Below, one piece after another: positions 19,289-33,643 of a stretch of DNA of 64,000 bases. Numbering within the stretch: the stretch's first letter is position 1; each line of letters starts with the position of its first letter. The position numbers and the translations under genes were made by a program. Source of the DNA: Chamaecrista fasciculata (lineage: Eukaryota; Streptophyta; Magnoliopsida; Fabales; Fabaceae); assembly GCA_003254925.1 (NCBI GenBank), contig QANZ01033928.1, forward strand, positions 1-64,000, given 5' to 3'. The notes under the pieces were generated by a model, which was not told where the DNA came from, searched no databases, and saw nothing but the letters and a program-made list of their open reading frames with translations.

Positions 19289-22200
19289 CTATAGCCTTTG
19301 CTTCACCCGCCTACCATTTATGTCGCTGCCGTCAAGTATTGCTTCATTCCTGTGCTTGCACATGAAGTTTGAATGTTCAGTAAATCTAGCCACGTACTCC
19401 AACAGCTCAGTCAGAACAGACGGGCAACTTTCCTTCAGGTACTCAAAACCATCAGTTTGCATCACAGCTGAAGATGAAATGAAAATGCTTCAGTTGACAA
19501 CTATATTTCTATATGAATACTAAACTTGATTAACAATTTTATTGAACTTGGTCCAGAAAATTTTACTACAACTTCGGATGACACCTATCTTAATAAACAA
19601 AACAATTTTTGTTATAGATGTGTTTGCACCAAGCAAAAGTTTTTTTTTAAAAAAAAAATGCCTTAAATGCAGAGAGAAGAAATTATTCCCCAAAACATAT
19701 GTTAAATATTTTTTTTTAATGCCGCACTGCCAAAGGTAGCTGGACATAGACTAAGCCAGACATCAACATATTAATATTACAGAGGCCAAGCTCTCTTTGG
19801 CACAACATAGAAGAGGAAATACCACAACTCAATGGCGCAAACTAGTGATATACTGATATTCATAAAAGTATTTCAGTAAGGATGAATATACCTCGTAACA
19901 AAAATACCAGATGAATTCCAACTGCTTGATATCATCTGGCCCAAGTTCAAACCATAGGCCATAATATTGACAAGCATTAATGGTCAACAATTGATAATAT
20001 TGACAAGCATTAACAGTCAACAATTGATATAACTTAAAAACTCTGTTGCAAATACATACTGAACTTTAGACCTAATTATCATGGTTAACATCCCCATCTC
20101 CTTTATCAAAAGTTTTTTGCATGAAACAAAGAAAACGTTCAGAAATGGAAAAATCACCTCTGAGATTTTCAGGCCTCGCTATAAACTTGAGACAGACTGC
20201 TTTCAACTGGAAACAATGATGCTGCTCTGCCAAGGCTAAAGTTGTGGCCACGGTGTTTATTGCAATATCTTCACAAAGACTGGCTTCACACATCAACCTA
20301 AGCCTCTCCAAGCCATACCGATCTGCTGCTGCTAGCAGATGCTGAGCCATCAAGGTAGTTGCCCATTTTGAGTTCAGCCCAGTAAGTTCTTGCAGGTCAG
20401 GCAGTGAGTCCCAGTATACATAATGAAGTAATGCCTGCAAAATCGAGTGACATTGAAGGATGTGATTGAAAAATCATTCCACATTCAATTGCTTTACCTA
20501 AATTTATTATGCTAATTAATAACTGGCACCTTCTCATGAAACACAAATCTTGCAAGTCAACACTAAGAAAATTCATTGAATCAAGACAAGAAGCATTTGA
20601 TAAGACAAAAAATAAATAATATACATTTAAGAGAGGGAGGGGGCTAATTTCCACTAAGAGTTCATTTCCAATATGTTCAAGATTCGATCTGTATCACCAG
20701 TGCAAACTAACAAACAACACAACTAGAATATTTCCCTCTCAAGACAAATGCATGATGTTCAATATTTTTGAGTAAGAAAAAGAAAAGAGTCTACAAACTG
20801 TTATTCCTAATGTATTTTGGGAACATATTTAATATTAAATATACCACATTCTATCCTATCAGAAAAGTCATCATATTTACCAACTCCAAAAATAAAAATT
20901 ATATTTTCATCAACTAGCAGCTCCAGCTCAAAATATGTAACTTTGAAAGAATCAATTTCCAAGCCAAAGCCAGCATTTTTTTTAAAAGAAAAAAAGAAGC
21001 TTCCAACAAAATCTTCTCATGATCAAAAATCAGTGGCTGTCCAAATTCAAAATGTAAAATTGCATACCACTACTACCAATGCTCTAACAGTACCTGACTT
21101 CATGTTTTGTGTTCCAAATACCATAAAACAGCAGTAAAGAACATTTACATTCTGAAAGATTTCTACTAACAATAGGTTAACCAACCAGTAAAATTTGCTT
21201 TTTCTTTAATTAGATTATACCAACCTAGACTCAGTTTCTTCCACAGCTTTATAAGTAGAAACAACTAGAGAAAAATACAGAGGAACCAAGCAACTAAGGA
21301 ACCATAAATGAACTTATATCTATGATCAATTTACATAAGAACTTGTCTCAGTATTTTATTGTTGTTATTATTGTTATTTTTCATATCTCAGAGAGAATTG
21401 CATGCTTTCTGACAAATCCCATGTTTCAGTGGACTGCAGTCTTGGAGAATACTGATCTCTTAAGGGACTGCACCATTAACATTGAAAAAAAATATAAAAT
21501 ATGACTAAGGCATCATGTGCAAGCAGATCTTTTCTTAAGAAGAAAAACCTGATTTTGTGTTCCTTTCTCATAACTAAGATATAATACAGACAAAATCACT
21601 AATGCCAGCTTCTTGTAAACACATTTCAGAACAACACATCTACAAAAATGCAAGAAATTGTGCACAAGATCGGGTATCACAACAAAAAGACCTATTGGCT
21701 CCCCTTTTCTTCTTTAATGAAGGGAGGGCAAAGTTAATAGAAATTAAAGAAAAAAAAAAAGATAGCACAATGTATTTGATCTAGTGTAGATGAAAAAATA
21801 ATCACCAAAACCAAATGTTGTGACCACTGTACACAAAAAAATCAAATCAACCAGAACCACGAAGTACAACAAAGGTTGTGATCAGACCTTGAAAACTGGA
21901 GCCTCCATGTCTTCAACTTTTATACAGTGAGTATTATGATCTTTCATAGGACCAAAAAGTTGGGCTCTGAAGACAGGCGAACGAGCTGCTAGTACCAATT
22001 TATGAGCAGCAAAAATTTCACCATCAACTTCAAAACTCACGTCACTTCCTTTTCCACTATCAAGTAGCCGCCCAAATTGCTGACCTATGTTAGAAGGTGG
22101 TATTGCTATTGAGTAGATTTTAGGGCCCTCTGTGTATGATCTCACAACACCGACACTACAAGTAACACATAGGCAATCATCTTTAAGGTAGTCTGAAGTC

Positions 22201-24804
22201 TCCAGAACTGCTCTCTTGAAGAACCTTTTGTAACCCCTGAATCATCCAATAGCAACCAGTTATCATTTACAAACCGTTACCTTTTGACAAACATTTGCAC
22301 AGAATTTAGACAAATAGAATATAAGAGATTACAGTAAAACTATCTAGTATCTACCATATATGCCCCAATAAACTATAGGCAAAAGAAAGAAATGGCACAA
22401 CAAAGAAATTAAACTAAAAAAATCTATTCAGGTGTTTACACACAGAAAACTTCACTCGAATCAGTGAGCAGTCCAGTACCCATAAACAATTTGAAGGCTT
22501 AAAAATAAAACTAAGTTTCAGTATAAGGACATATTCTGAATAAATCGCAAGAGAAACCCATTATTCTCAAATCACATGACCCACCCCTCCCAACACATCT
22601 CGTTTTCAAGGAAATGCTAAAATTAATATGCCCTTCATAAGTGTTTCTTGCATGGTTGTCAAACTCGAGTTTACCCCCCAAAATCATGTAGACTCGACTC
22701 AAACTTGGAACAGGGCTAAACTAGGTCTGAACTCACCTGAACTCGTGAGTTTACCTTAAACTTGGCGAGTTCACTCAGTGCCCAATTTTTTTTTTGGTTT
22801 TTATGACTTAAAAATCGACCCAGCAAGCCCATGAACCAACATTCCTAAACCACTAAACCTAATTCATTTAGTTGCCTCATCCCTAAACCGACCAAGCTCT
22901 ATGATTTGCGTTGCCTGACTGTTCTGTGTTCGCCGTTCGCTACTTTGCTTGGTGGCTCTCGGTGTCTCAATGCCGGCAACTGTTCGTGGCGGTGGTCTGG
23001 CGCTGCTGCTCGTGGTTTCCGTTCGTGCTGCTCGTGGTTTCCGCTTCAATGTCTGTGCTGCTCTGTTGGTCCTAACTTTAGGTATTTATACATGTTAATG
23101 TTACAATTAATGTCTTACCATACGATGATATGAAGAAGATATGGGCTGAATTTCTCTAGAACCAAAAAAAGGGCTTAATTTTCTGTATATGGACATGTTT
23201 TACCTTATAAGTGCAGTGCATTGTTCTCCAATTGCTGATCAAGCATTTCCTTTTTATATTGCTATGCCTATAATTATGTGTGTTTGTATATGGGAATGGG
23301 AGGGTTGATATTGACTGACAATGGGATTTTTATTGCTATAATGATGTGTGTTTGTATATACATGTTTTACACTTTGGTTTTCTAATATTTAGTTTTCCAT
23401 CTATGTCTCTTTTGGTTTAATTTGGTCTATGTAGTCAAATATATACTAATAATATATGATTAAGAGCTTCTAAATATAGTTATGTTTACATATATGGCAA
23501 AACTTCTACCAATCAGAAATATCTTGGTTGATTTGAGTGTTTATTTAGATTTCTGTGTTATGTTGTGTTATGTTTGAGACTTTGAGTGTTTATTTGATTT
23601 AATGGACAAGATTATGAGTTTATGACTATTTAAATTTTGAAGAACAATGTTATGTTATGTCATATTTGTGTTTATTGTAATTTAATTTTACACTTAAAGT
23701 AAATGATATATAGGTGTAAATTTTATTCTGCATACTTGGGTAAACTCGGCGAATTTCCGATCCGAGTTTACCCCCTCTCCACGAGTTTACTTAAACTCTC
23801 GAGTTTGACAACCTTGGTTTCTTGTCATCCCTCCCAAGCGAACAGCCATATTTATGGGAGCAAGAAAGGAAAGAATACTTCACCTCTTGCATATTTCCAA
23901 CAATATGAATGCCTATACTCAAAACGTAGACAATATAGTTCAAGCTCTTTCCGCTTCCAGTTTATGCATTATAACTAAATTAATTCCAATCAATTAGCCA
24001 CCGCATAATATCGGGGGAAAGAAACTAGCACCAACTTGTTCAGCTTACCCCTGTAAGTCTGTAACTGTAAACCAATTTCCCGAAAAAAATCTTTTTCAGT
24101 AGCTCAATGCTAAAAAAGAGCTCTCGACTAGCTTCTTCTTAAAGAAGAAAGCTGATTGTACCAGCAGCATTTTTTTCGAAATTCTAATTTATAAACCACC
24201 ACATTCTACGTTCAATATAAACGATCGGATTATCGGAACTTAGACGTATATTCCATACATAAGCAAAAGAAGGTTTTCAGACCATCCAAATCAAGAAAAT
24301 GGTAAAGGGTATGGAGGGGGTTTTTTATCCTAAAAAGAAAAAAATAGAACGGAAAAATCAAGCAAAGGCAACTTACCACATGCTACCACGGTATTTTAAG
24401 GTGTACGGCCCGCTCTCCAGCGTCCTCTCAAAATGACTATTGACCTTATGTCTCTCCTTCCCGCTCTGATCCAAAAGGGTTAGCTCAAACAGAGCCCTAA
24501 CGTCCGTCCCCTCACTGGCAAGTGCGATAAATAACGATACGTAGGTAGCATTGTCCTCGACACTCTTCCCGTCCGGGTAAAAGTAGATTGCCCACTCATA
24601 GCCACCGACTGAAAATGTGTCAGATGCTATATATTTCCCAATTCCGATACCTTTTGACAAGGAATAGCCCGTGATCTTGAACTGATGAGAACCCCTTACA
24701 GTGTCGGTGATGGAAGACGATGAGGTAGTCGCAGGTGCCGAAGAAGGAAATGGGAATGAAGAATTTGAGGACGGCCTTGACGTTTCTCGGAGAACCTTAC
24801 CCAT
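19289..24804 (-). CDS. BPM: BTB/POZ-MATH protein, CUL3 substrate adaptor (BPM family, 4 exons)
   Basis: The spliced frame is 410 residues, typical for the family. Exons on the - strand: 24804-24377, 22236-21888, 20434-20158, 19467-19289; all are GT-AG and in phase. After a Ser-rich start, a MATH domain covers about 35-175 ([20 protein letters not shown] ... [20 protein letters not shown]). A BTB domain follows at about 195-315 ([20 protein letters not shown] ... [13 protein letters not shown]), then a BACK-like helical tail ([20 protein letters not shown]). Family role: MATH binds substrates such as class I HD-ZIP, ERF and MYB factors, while BTB binds CUL3, giving ubiquitination; plants use it in ABA and development. 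The ATG at 24804 is chosen because the only in-frame codon just before it is TTG. Intron 1 (2.1 kb) carries a hAT-like element. I cannot assign the paralogue number. Confidence 0.95.
22651..23816. mobile_element. hAT-like non-autonomous element in BPM intron 1
   Basis: An 1166-bp element flanked by perfect 8-bp repeats GTTTCTTG (22643-22650 and 23817-23824), as expected for hAT. The ends are CATGGTTGTCAAACTCGAGT and, inverted, CAAGGTTGTCAAACTCGAGA. Sub-terminal regions repeat GAGTTTAC/GTAAACTC words in both orientations, as in hAT transposase-binding zones. A GC-rich stretch (about 22880-23070) is the only coding-like part, and it contains no recognisable transposase. Confidence 0.88.
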
Positions 24805-27599
24805 GCGCAAGCCACGGTAATTGAATTGTCAATATATTGATTTTTCTTGGGGTTAATATCCGGAAATAAAACCCGATCGCAGTGGAAGGGTTAGGAAAAT
24901 CAGGTGATCGGGAAAAGGATCTAGGATCTACTACCAAAACCAGGTACGGAATAGACTCTCCTGACTCGTCAGGGTTACGTCTGAATATTATCTCGGGAAA
25001 GTCAGAAGTTGATGAGAAAATCTAGGGCTCTGTTAAGGAAACTAATCAGATTCTGGAAGATGAATTTCTAGGGTTTCGATTCAGAGAGAGATAGAGAGGC
25101 AGACGAAAAGGACGATAAATGACAGATGACGACCTTAAAATGGCTTTATATAAATTTTGTTTTTTTTTTGGCCAATTGAATTATTGGAGAGAGGGGCCTG
25201 AGAGCGTGCTGCCGAGATGTCTTGCCAACTTGCTTTCTCTTCAGTTCACAGTAAATAATTACCAACAATTGTTTTTTTTTTTTTTTAACAAATTTAACCT
25301 TTGAAATCTGAAGAAGTTAATCGTGGAAATACTCAGAAATCAAAAGAAAAAAAAGAGTATAAAAATCCAACCAATAAAACATATCCTTCAAGAAATTACT
25401 TTCGTTGCTGTAAGGTAAAAAATTATGCAAAAAGTAAAAAGTTACCGAAGGACAACTAACAACATACCAATGAAACAATTAGACTTATTAAAATCTCTCA
25501 TACATACAAAGATGTAGAAAGCGAAGAGGGAAGTTCTCGTCGTCAACAATTCTTACAATTCCTCCTTACAGATTTGAATAAAAAAGGAAGGTGATGATGC
25601 ACGATTGGAAAAAAAAATCTTGAGAGACAGGAAGAGAAAGCGGTTGAGAGGGAGAGAGAGCAATTTTGTGTTGAGTACACTATTATAAACCGTGAAAAAG
25701 AGCATTGTCGTCGCAGAAGGCTAAAGCTGGGAGGCGCCGCCCCTAATATGAAATAAGGTGAAATCTCTCATAAAAGAAAGAGGTTGTCCTTTATGGGGAG
25801 GGCTTTGAGAGAAAACTCGACTCTCATAAGAGAGAAGAATCTGTCGTCAAATTAAGTAAGTTACCTTCACCCTAAAACCAACTATGGTAGATTTAATGAC
25901 CATACATCTTTACTTTATTGTTTGTTTACAAATTAGCAATCAAATCATAAGTGATTTTCCTATTTGCAATAAACTACAGCATATCATTAAGAAAGTTAAA
26001 AAAAAAAAAAATCATTGAAATCCATATCTCTAGTTTTTTTTGGTAGGAATATCTCTAGTTTTTATTTTCTGCTCAAATAATAACTTTAGTCTTTGAAAAT
26101 TGATAATTAAGTTTATTTTGTTTATATTTCAAAAGACATGTTATTTGGCCAAAAGAAAGAAGACATGTTATTTGGTTTGATACTATGATTGGTTCTTAAA
26201 AATATTCATCATTTGGTTTATATCATTTTAAAAATTTTGACTTATTATATCATTTTAGTTTTTAAAAAATTATCCCATACATTTGTAAATGTTTAAATTT
26301 TAATATTTTTTATATAACTATTTGTTTAAAATTAAGTAAGATAATCATGACATCAGAGTTTGAAATAAAAATGTCTAATATTTAATGTTGACTTTATCAA
26401 TAGTCTAGTACTAATATTTATGTATAGTAGATTAATGAGATTAGTTACATATTTAATCATCAAAAATTAAAGATTAAACATTTGCAAAATATAGGAATTG
26501 GCCAACAAAAACATGATTTTCAGTTTTAACGGCCGAGATGAGCTTGTAAGGTTTTTTAGTGGAATTGCACGGTGAGCGAGGCTTCACAGTATAAAATCCA
26601 TTCCTGAAGAGCCCAACTACAAAGTACAATTAAAGGATTAGGCTGTAATAGCCAGTTTCATAAAAAAGAAAAAGAAAACTACAAAGTAGAAATGGATCAG
26701 TTTCATTTCTTTTAGTGGGTTTGCCTTTATGGGATTCCAACCGCGACAGTGACGACCGCGCATGCCGTTGTTAACTCGATATCATTATTATGGGTTTAAT
26801 CGAATCGACTACTTAAAGTTTTTTTCTGGGTCACCCGACTTCTCAAATCCTGATCCAAGTCTTTTTTTTCTTCTGTGTCTTCTTTTTATTATATTACGCT
26901 AAGTAACCTAGTTTATCTTTGGTTGCAGCGACTTGCCCCAATGCAGCAGGCTTCAGCTTGGGCACTGTTGAATAATTCACTAAGCATATCGACAATTTTT
27001 CATTTCCTGTTGTCTGGCTCACAGATGAAGCAGACATACGTGGAGTACATTGTTACCCCTTAACCTAAATATCTATCTCTACGGACAGGTTTTGGGCTTC
27101 CCAAATAAATTGCAAGTGTGAAAATCTAAAAGTCGAGAGTGATATAATCAGCCAAGCAATACACCAGTGATGTTTCAAACTAGAGTAAATATCATATCCA
27201 TCGGGGCGCAAACCCAGGGGCAGCTAAGATGTGCTTCTATTCATATCCTGAATAATAGATGTAATCAGTAAGAGAGTTTCAAGTTTCAACCCAAGGAAGC
27301 CTTGGTTTTATAGAAACAATACAATAACCATGCCATTGTTCGGCTGGTTAACACATTAAAGTGATTCACAAATTATTTTCAATTTATCGCAAACAAAGTC
27401 TGCAGTGGCCAAAATTATGTTCACAAATTCTGCACTAACAAAAAAATGACACTGAATATGAGCTTATCTAAAATTTACCCAATTTCCATCCAACAGGACT
27501 GCTACATCTTTAAATTGTAATACCAAATGGTATGTATTTTCTAGATGATACTCAAGTCGGCTTCGAACCCCTTCAGCAAAACTTAGCTTAATCACAAAA
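24805..27599. other. BPM leader/promoter and spacer to mitochondrial EF-Tu
   Basis: The leader of BPM (divergent side) probably extends to about 25110, where GAGAGAGA-rich sequence occurs. The rest is AT-rich with short chance frames only. The far end (from about 27190) should contain the EF-Tu 3' UTR. A short unassigned GC-richer piece lies at 26925-27060 after a TTTGGTTGCAG word. Nothing there is a supportable gene. Confidence 0.5.
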
Positions 27600-30500
27600 T
27601 TAGGTCAATACTTTTGACACCACACCTGCACCAACTGTTCTCCCTCCTTCTCTCAAGGCAAATCTTTGTCCTATAATTATAAATAGCAAACAATATATTA
27701 AAAAGCTCCGTCACTTCAAGCATAAAGGGTAAAACAGTCAACAGTTACAATAAGAGACTAGCTTGGCCCCAAAAACTAAAAAAAGGATTGATTTAGCATT
27801 AAAAAAAATCCAATAGCAAGGGTGAGACCGCAGTACATGAGTAACTTATTGTAGAAAAGAATGAATGATACAATGAAATTAGAGAAAATGAAGTCATACT
27901 AACCTTGGTCAAGTGGAACAGGGGAAATCAGCTCAAATACAGCAGTAACATTATCACCAGGCATGACCATCTTAACATTCTCGGGCAATTCTACTTTTCC
28001 AGTGATATCTGCAGTCCTCATGTAAAACTGAGGTCTATAGTTTGAGAAGAAGGCAGTGTGTCGCCCACCTTCATCCTTTGTGAGTACGTATATTTCTGCC
28101 TCAAATCTCTTGTATGTTTTTAGGGAACCAGGCTTCGCAATGACCTTTTCAATGAGAGTAGCATTAGAAAAGTAATCTCCAAATGTAACTCGAGACTAGT
28201 TTGAATTGAACACTACATACAAGTTTTGGTGAGATTAATGCAAATATAAAGACACGGTTGCAACAAGATCCAATAAATGAGAAATCTTTGATGTTGTCAC
28301 TGACCTGACCACGTTGAATGTCTTCTCTTTTTAGACCACGTAGAAGAAGACCAACGTTATCACCAGCCTGGGAAATTTCAGAAACTCACATTAGTTTAAT
28401 ATATGCAACCAATAGCCCTTAAGAATAAAGATACCAGTCACTCACTTGTCCTTGATCCAATATCTTCTTAAACATCTCAACACCAGTTACTGTTGTTTTC
28501 AGAGGACCACCCTATCAGGAAAAATTAAAAAAAAAAAAATCACAGCATTAAGACCCACAAACAAGGATTCTAGACCAATGCCCATTTAAGTCAAAAGTTT
28601 AATAATCACTAATCATAGAAAAAATATTATTGAAGAAAAAGAAATCAAGAACTGTTACTTCTATCAAAAGAAATGGCAAGAAAATCCTAGGGCAGGATGA
28701 AAACCAGGAAATGACGCTAAAAAACAAACCTGCATCAGACCCAAAATCTCTACTTCCTCGCCAACTTTTATGGTCCCTTGTTCAACACGGCCAGTGGCTA
28801 CTGTTCCACGTCCCTTCATAAATCAAGAACATGAATGACATAAGTCATATTCTGGGAAATCATTGCAATTATTTAAAATGTGTTTTCTCCCATATACAGG
28901 AGGAAACCAATCAATGCAGATTTTGTGAACCACTAAAAGCAGTGATGAAGAGGCATTTTGTTGTTCTCTCATTCCAATAAATACATGTGCAACACTGTCT
29001 TCAAGAGTATTATATTTGACTGAAATTGAGTAAATTTCACACTTTGTTATGTCCACAATAAAGCATTCCTTGCAAAAATGTTTAAAACTATTACAATTTA
29101 CAAGACAAGCAAGCTACTGCCAGAATATCATAACAAAACTCATCCAAATATATAAAAATCACTACCCTTAAAAGGGAAATCCAACGATAAAGTCCAAGTT
29201 CTTTCTACCTGAATAGAGAATACATCTTCGATAGGCATTAAGAAAGGCTTGTCAAGCTGGCGAACAGGGTCAGGAATATATTCATCCACAGCATCCATTA
29301 ATTTTAGAATGGCTTTTCTACCAATCTCATCATTTGAACCCTGTAAAGCAGACAATGCTGAACCTCTAACGATGGGGATATCATCCCCAGGGAACTTGTA
29401 GAAGCTCAGTAGCTCTGCAAAATACAAAAGTTAGCATCACATACTTGATGGGAAACACATCAACAAAAAGCTAAGCACTTATATTTTTTCTATGGCTAGG
29501 AAGAATGGAGGTCTTGGAGAAACACCCTACCACGAAGCTCCATTTCTACAAGCTCTAACAACTCTGGATCATCAACAGCATCAACTTTGTTTAAAAAGCA
29601 CACTAGTGATGGCACACCAACCTGCAGTAAGCATTTAATGATTAAGTGTACACTAATCTACAGGGAAAGAAGGCAACTCCAGAAATAAAGTTATGCTTAG
29701 ATTGCACACAAATCTCATCTGAAGTAGAATACTTACTTGGCGTGCAAGGAGGATGTGTTCTTTGGTTTGAGGCATAGGTCCATCAGGGGCAGAAACAACA
29801 AGAATGCCCCCATCCATCTGAGCAGCTCCTGTAATCATATTCTGCAAAACAATAATAAACTTTAAATTGGAACAAAGTAACATCAGAGCATACGTAAGCT
29901 TTAGTGATTCAACTTATGAGATTAGGCATGTACTTCATGCTGTAATATATATCAGTAGTCCATAAAATGAAAGCTTCAAGCATGCATCTAAAAAAGGTTT
30001 TTGTTAGTTTTCTCTGGCAAAAATCTCTATAATTCTATTAGAAATAAATCCTTTGCTTTTTCTCTTTTACAATCTTGGAAATGTAAATTCAATTAACAGA
30101 AGATCTAGCAACATAAGCAAAATCAGAATACAACAAAATAAAAAGTTGGACGATAACAACCATCCGCTTAATAAAATGACATTTTCTTTCAGCCACCTTT
30201 ACATACTAGCAAAACAACCCTTGTCACAACTTCACACTGACCTTTAGGTAATTAATTAATTATAATCAAGCAATTCCAGGAGACTGAAGCATAGTTATAA
30301 AGTAATTGCTTACTTTAACGTAGTCTGCATGTCCAGGGCAGTCTACATGTGCATAGTGTCGCTTAGCTGTCTCATACTCTACATGTGCCTGAAATTGAAC
30401 CATTATTACCTCAGAAAAGTGAGCTAGAAAATATTAGTAATCAATTGCGTGGCCAAAAAGGCCTGCCTGAATGATTAAGTAATGTATGTCCCAACCGTTG

Positions 30501-32270
30501 CAATTGTAATTCCTCTCTTCTTCTCTTCAGGAGCCTTATCGATTTCATCAAAGGCCACAGCCTTAGCCTTGCCTTCTTCTGCTAGCACCTGATAAAAGGT
30601 CAGAAAAATAAATACTGATGCTACAAGAGTGAAGGCTTCCCTACTTCAGACAAGCCAATATTTTAATAAAGGCCATGAGCAGATACTCTAATTTTTTCAA
30701 TGATCAAATCCATAGTATACACAATCTGAACCCATACTGTATCCATAAAGTTCCTTCAATCACAGTCTTCCTTTATACTCTCTTCTATGACTGGTTATAT
30801 AAAAAATAAAGGTTCTTAATATTCTCTCTTTACTATAATTGGTCATGCACAAGATTTTCGACATGTGTCATATTTTTATTAGGGAAACATATAGCAAAAA
30901 TATAAGGAACTTTATACAAGTGTAGTCCTTTATGATATCCAAATTCAGCTCAAATAGTAAATTTATAAGATAATTTTATTGTTTTGATCTTTTGTGATTT
31001 TTAATTTCTAAGATGATGACTGACAACACTAATTACTTCATTTACATATCAATTTTTTACATAGATAATATTTTTAAATTATTTTATGCAATACAAACAC
31101 CCGTGAATGGGTCAAAGCTAGTATAACATATATTGTCGTATTTTATATTATATATGATACACATTGAACATAACAAATATCACTATACCAGAAGCCACAA
31201 TCCTCATTTGACATACACAGGGATAGGGTATCCATTGCCCAAATCCAAATTCCAATAAATAAAGAATATATTGGATTTTTTTTAGGGGGGCTGGGGGGCA
31301 GATACTGTCTGATATACGAAGTACCACAATCCATTTCCATCCCTATTTTAGCCCTCATAACAGTTATTTTCGGGGGTATAAGATCATCACACCAATTTTA
31401 ATTTTACTAAAATGGGCGTACATATTGAAATCTAGAGAAAAATAAAGAAGTTGAAACCTTAGTAATGGCAGCAGTGAGTGTGGTCTTCCCATGATCAACA
31501 TGCCCAATAGTCCCCACATTAACATGAGGTTTTCTGTCAGCAAGTAAAGACAAACCATTAGAAGAACGGGGAGAGGGAAGGGAAAAGCTGATCACATTGT
31601 AATCTGAAGCTTTTTTCTAGATCATCAAAATAAAACATATTGATATGTGAAAGCATTTTAGCCGCACGTTTATATTAGAAACTTTAGATTGGATAAATAA
31701 TTCCTCATGAACCAGCAATTTACAGACAAATTTACAGCGCAGGATGTCATAAGTGAACAATTTAATTTGGCGGCAGACAATCTAAGAAAGAAACAGCCAG
31801 ATTTTCATTCTCCGCGGAACAGCATTCTTCCTTCGCTGAGTCCGGAAAATAAAAAGTTCCATCATAAATTTACTTTCAATGATAAAATATGATTGAAAAA
31901 TTATATGTGCAAGGCTTAAAAGTAACAAATGCAGTACAATGTGGTTCACGGGATTTTGAGCTGCAGTTCCATCATCAGTATATATACCTAATATCCAATT
32001 CATTGCGGCGCACATATACAGACATCCGATTGACTAGATCAAATGCAAGTAGTTCACAACGAAAAAGATGGATTGAGGCAGAACTTACGTTCGTGTGAAA
32101 GTGGCCATGGATCGCCACCATGGATTGGAAGCAGAGGGTGTATCATTTCCATATACTAACTCAGAAAGCTGGGAATGAGCAGTTATTGAGCCTCGAGAAC
32201 AGCAGTAGATTTGAGAAGAAAATGGAAAGAGACGCTTGGAAGCAGAATTTCTGATAGCAACGGATGCCAT
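27600..32270 (-). CDS. TUFA: Mitochondrial translation elongation factor Tu (12 exons)
   Basis: The spliced frame is 450 residues (about 454 in Arabidopsis as I recall). Exons: 32270-32089, 31533-31458, 30588-30496, 30388-30314, 29841-29737, 29621-29531, 29414-29209, 28813-28730, 28511-28446, 28367-28305, 28144-27904, 27670-27600. All are GT-AG with consistent phases. Residues 1-60 are Arg/Ser-rich and nearly free of acids, as in a mitochondrial presequence. GTPase motifs are intact: GHVDHGKT (about 71-78), DCPGH (about 133-137), NKVD (about 188-191) and SAL. Domains 2 and 3 follow ([13 protein letters not shown] ... [15 protein letters not shown]). It delivers aminoacyl-tRNA to the mitochondrial ribosome. 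It is divergent from SP1, with the two ATGs 1.37 kb apart. Confidence 0.97.
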
Positions 32271-33643
32271 TGGAGTTGGAAGAGGGGTAAGAAAATGAAG
32301 AAAGCGATGTAGCCCTAAGGACTAGGAGTGAAAGATGAAGAAGCCCCGAGTGGTGGGTGAGAGGCGAATACTGCTGTAATGGAATGGAATGGGTATTGGG
32401 GTTTTAGAATCATCGAGGGTTTTACAATGGATGTTCGTCTGGTAATACCCGACCCATTAGATTTCTTCACTCATGTGGATGTGGCCCAATTCTTGCAACC
32501 CCAGTTTCATTTCAGATACACATCGGTAATAAGTAATAACTAATAACATTACAACAAATTAAATTTATAATAATATTGGTCATGTAACAATATATCTTTT
32601 AATTATTTTAATTTCATAATTTAAATTTCGAACATTAATATATTACAATATAAAATATAAAACATTATAAAATTATACATTTTTATAATACATGTAATCA
32701 TGTAAGTAAAATACTCCAACACTTTTTTTTTCAAAAATGTAAGAAAAGAAATTGAGAAAACTTACTTTGTGGTCCCTCTTTTTTTTTACTGAGTCAACGA
32801 TTTGGTCTCTCTTGAAATAACTTACTCAGTCCCTCATTTACCATAATCACCTAAACCAACTAAATCGAACCAACAAACACAATTAAACCGGCGTAAAATT
32901 GAGTCATACCCAAATATTTAAATTACACGTAAACCTTCCATAAGACATAAATTATTGAATCATTTCCAAATCTCAAACCCTAAGTGGTCTCAAATAGTTA
33001 AATATATGACATTTAACTTGTTACATGTGTATTTTAACTGCGAGATAATCAGTGTCAATAACAAAAATAGGCTATAAAGACTAATGAGTTGACATTTCTA
33101 ATTGTTGAGGATCAAATAATCTATTTCAAAATGTAAGGACCAAATAGTTGAAACTGTAAAAAAGGAGGGACCAAATAGTAGGTTACCTCTTCGGGCCAAA
33201 AAAAAAATAGTAGGTTACCTCAAAAGAAATTGGTGGCTCATGATGATCGGGTAATGGAAAAGGCATGAACGATATTCTTTTCGTTGGGTATGGTTTAGGC
33301 AGGATAACTCCTTGACACGCAGGGTATGCACAAGAGATTAGCGAGGTAACACCGACACCCACATCAAGATTCAAGACCAGCCTTGCACTTATCTGTTCCT
33401 TTGCCCTTCTCTTTACTCCTTGGATCAAATTCTCTCACTTTCTTCACTATTTTCTTCTCAATCTCCTTTTCTCTCCACTTTCCCCCTTTGCCCAAAACCC
33501 TGTTCTTGGTCCCCTCCCTCACTTCGATAATGCTTAATCTTTTTGGGTTTTCGGATCCACTTCGACGTTTTAGGTAAAGTAATGAGAAGTTTTTGTATTA
33601 GTTGATCGTTAGTAGGGTTGTTAATTATTAGAGCTCGATGAAG
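32271..33643. promoter_or_regulatory. Divergent promoter region of EF-Tu and SP1
   Basis: This 1.37-kb spacer must hold both promoters. A 468-bp MULE-like element (32754-33221) occupies its middle. The CT-rich run at about 33410-33520 just before the SP1 start looks like a plant leader. No canonical TATA box could be assigned to either gene. Confidence 0.55.
32754..33221. mobile_element. Short MULE-like element between EF-Tu and SP1
   Basis: A 468-bp element whose ends align when inverted (GAGAAAACTTACTTTGTGG and GAGGTAACCTACTATTTGG). It is flanked by 10-bp direct repeats AAAAGAAATT (32744-32753 and 33222-33231). An 18-bp end segment ending TAGTAGGTTACCTC occurs twice in tandem at the right end (about 33173-33189 and 33205-33221), so the terminus was duplicated. 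No protein is encoded. Confidence 0.78.
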
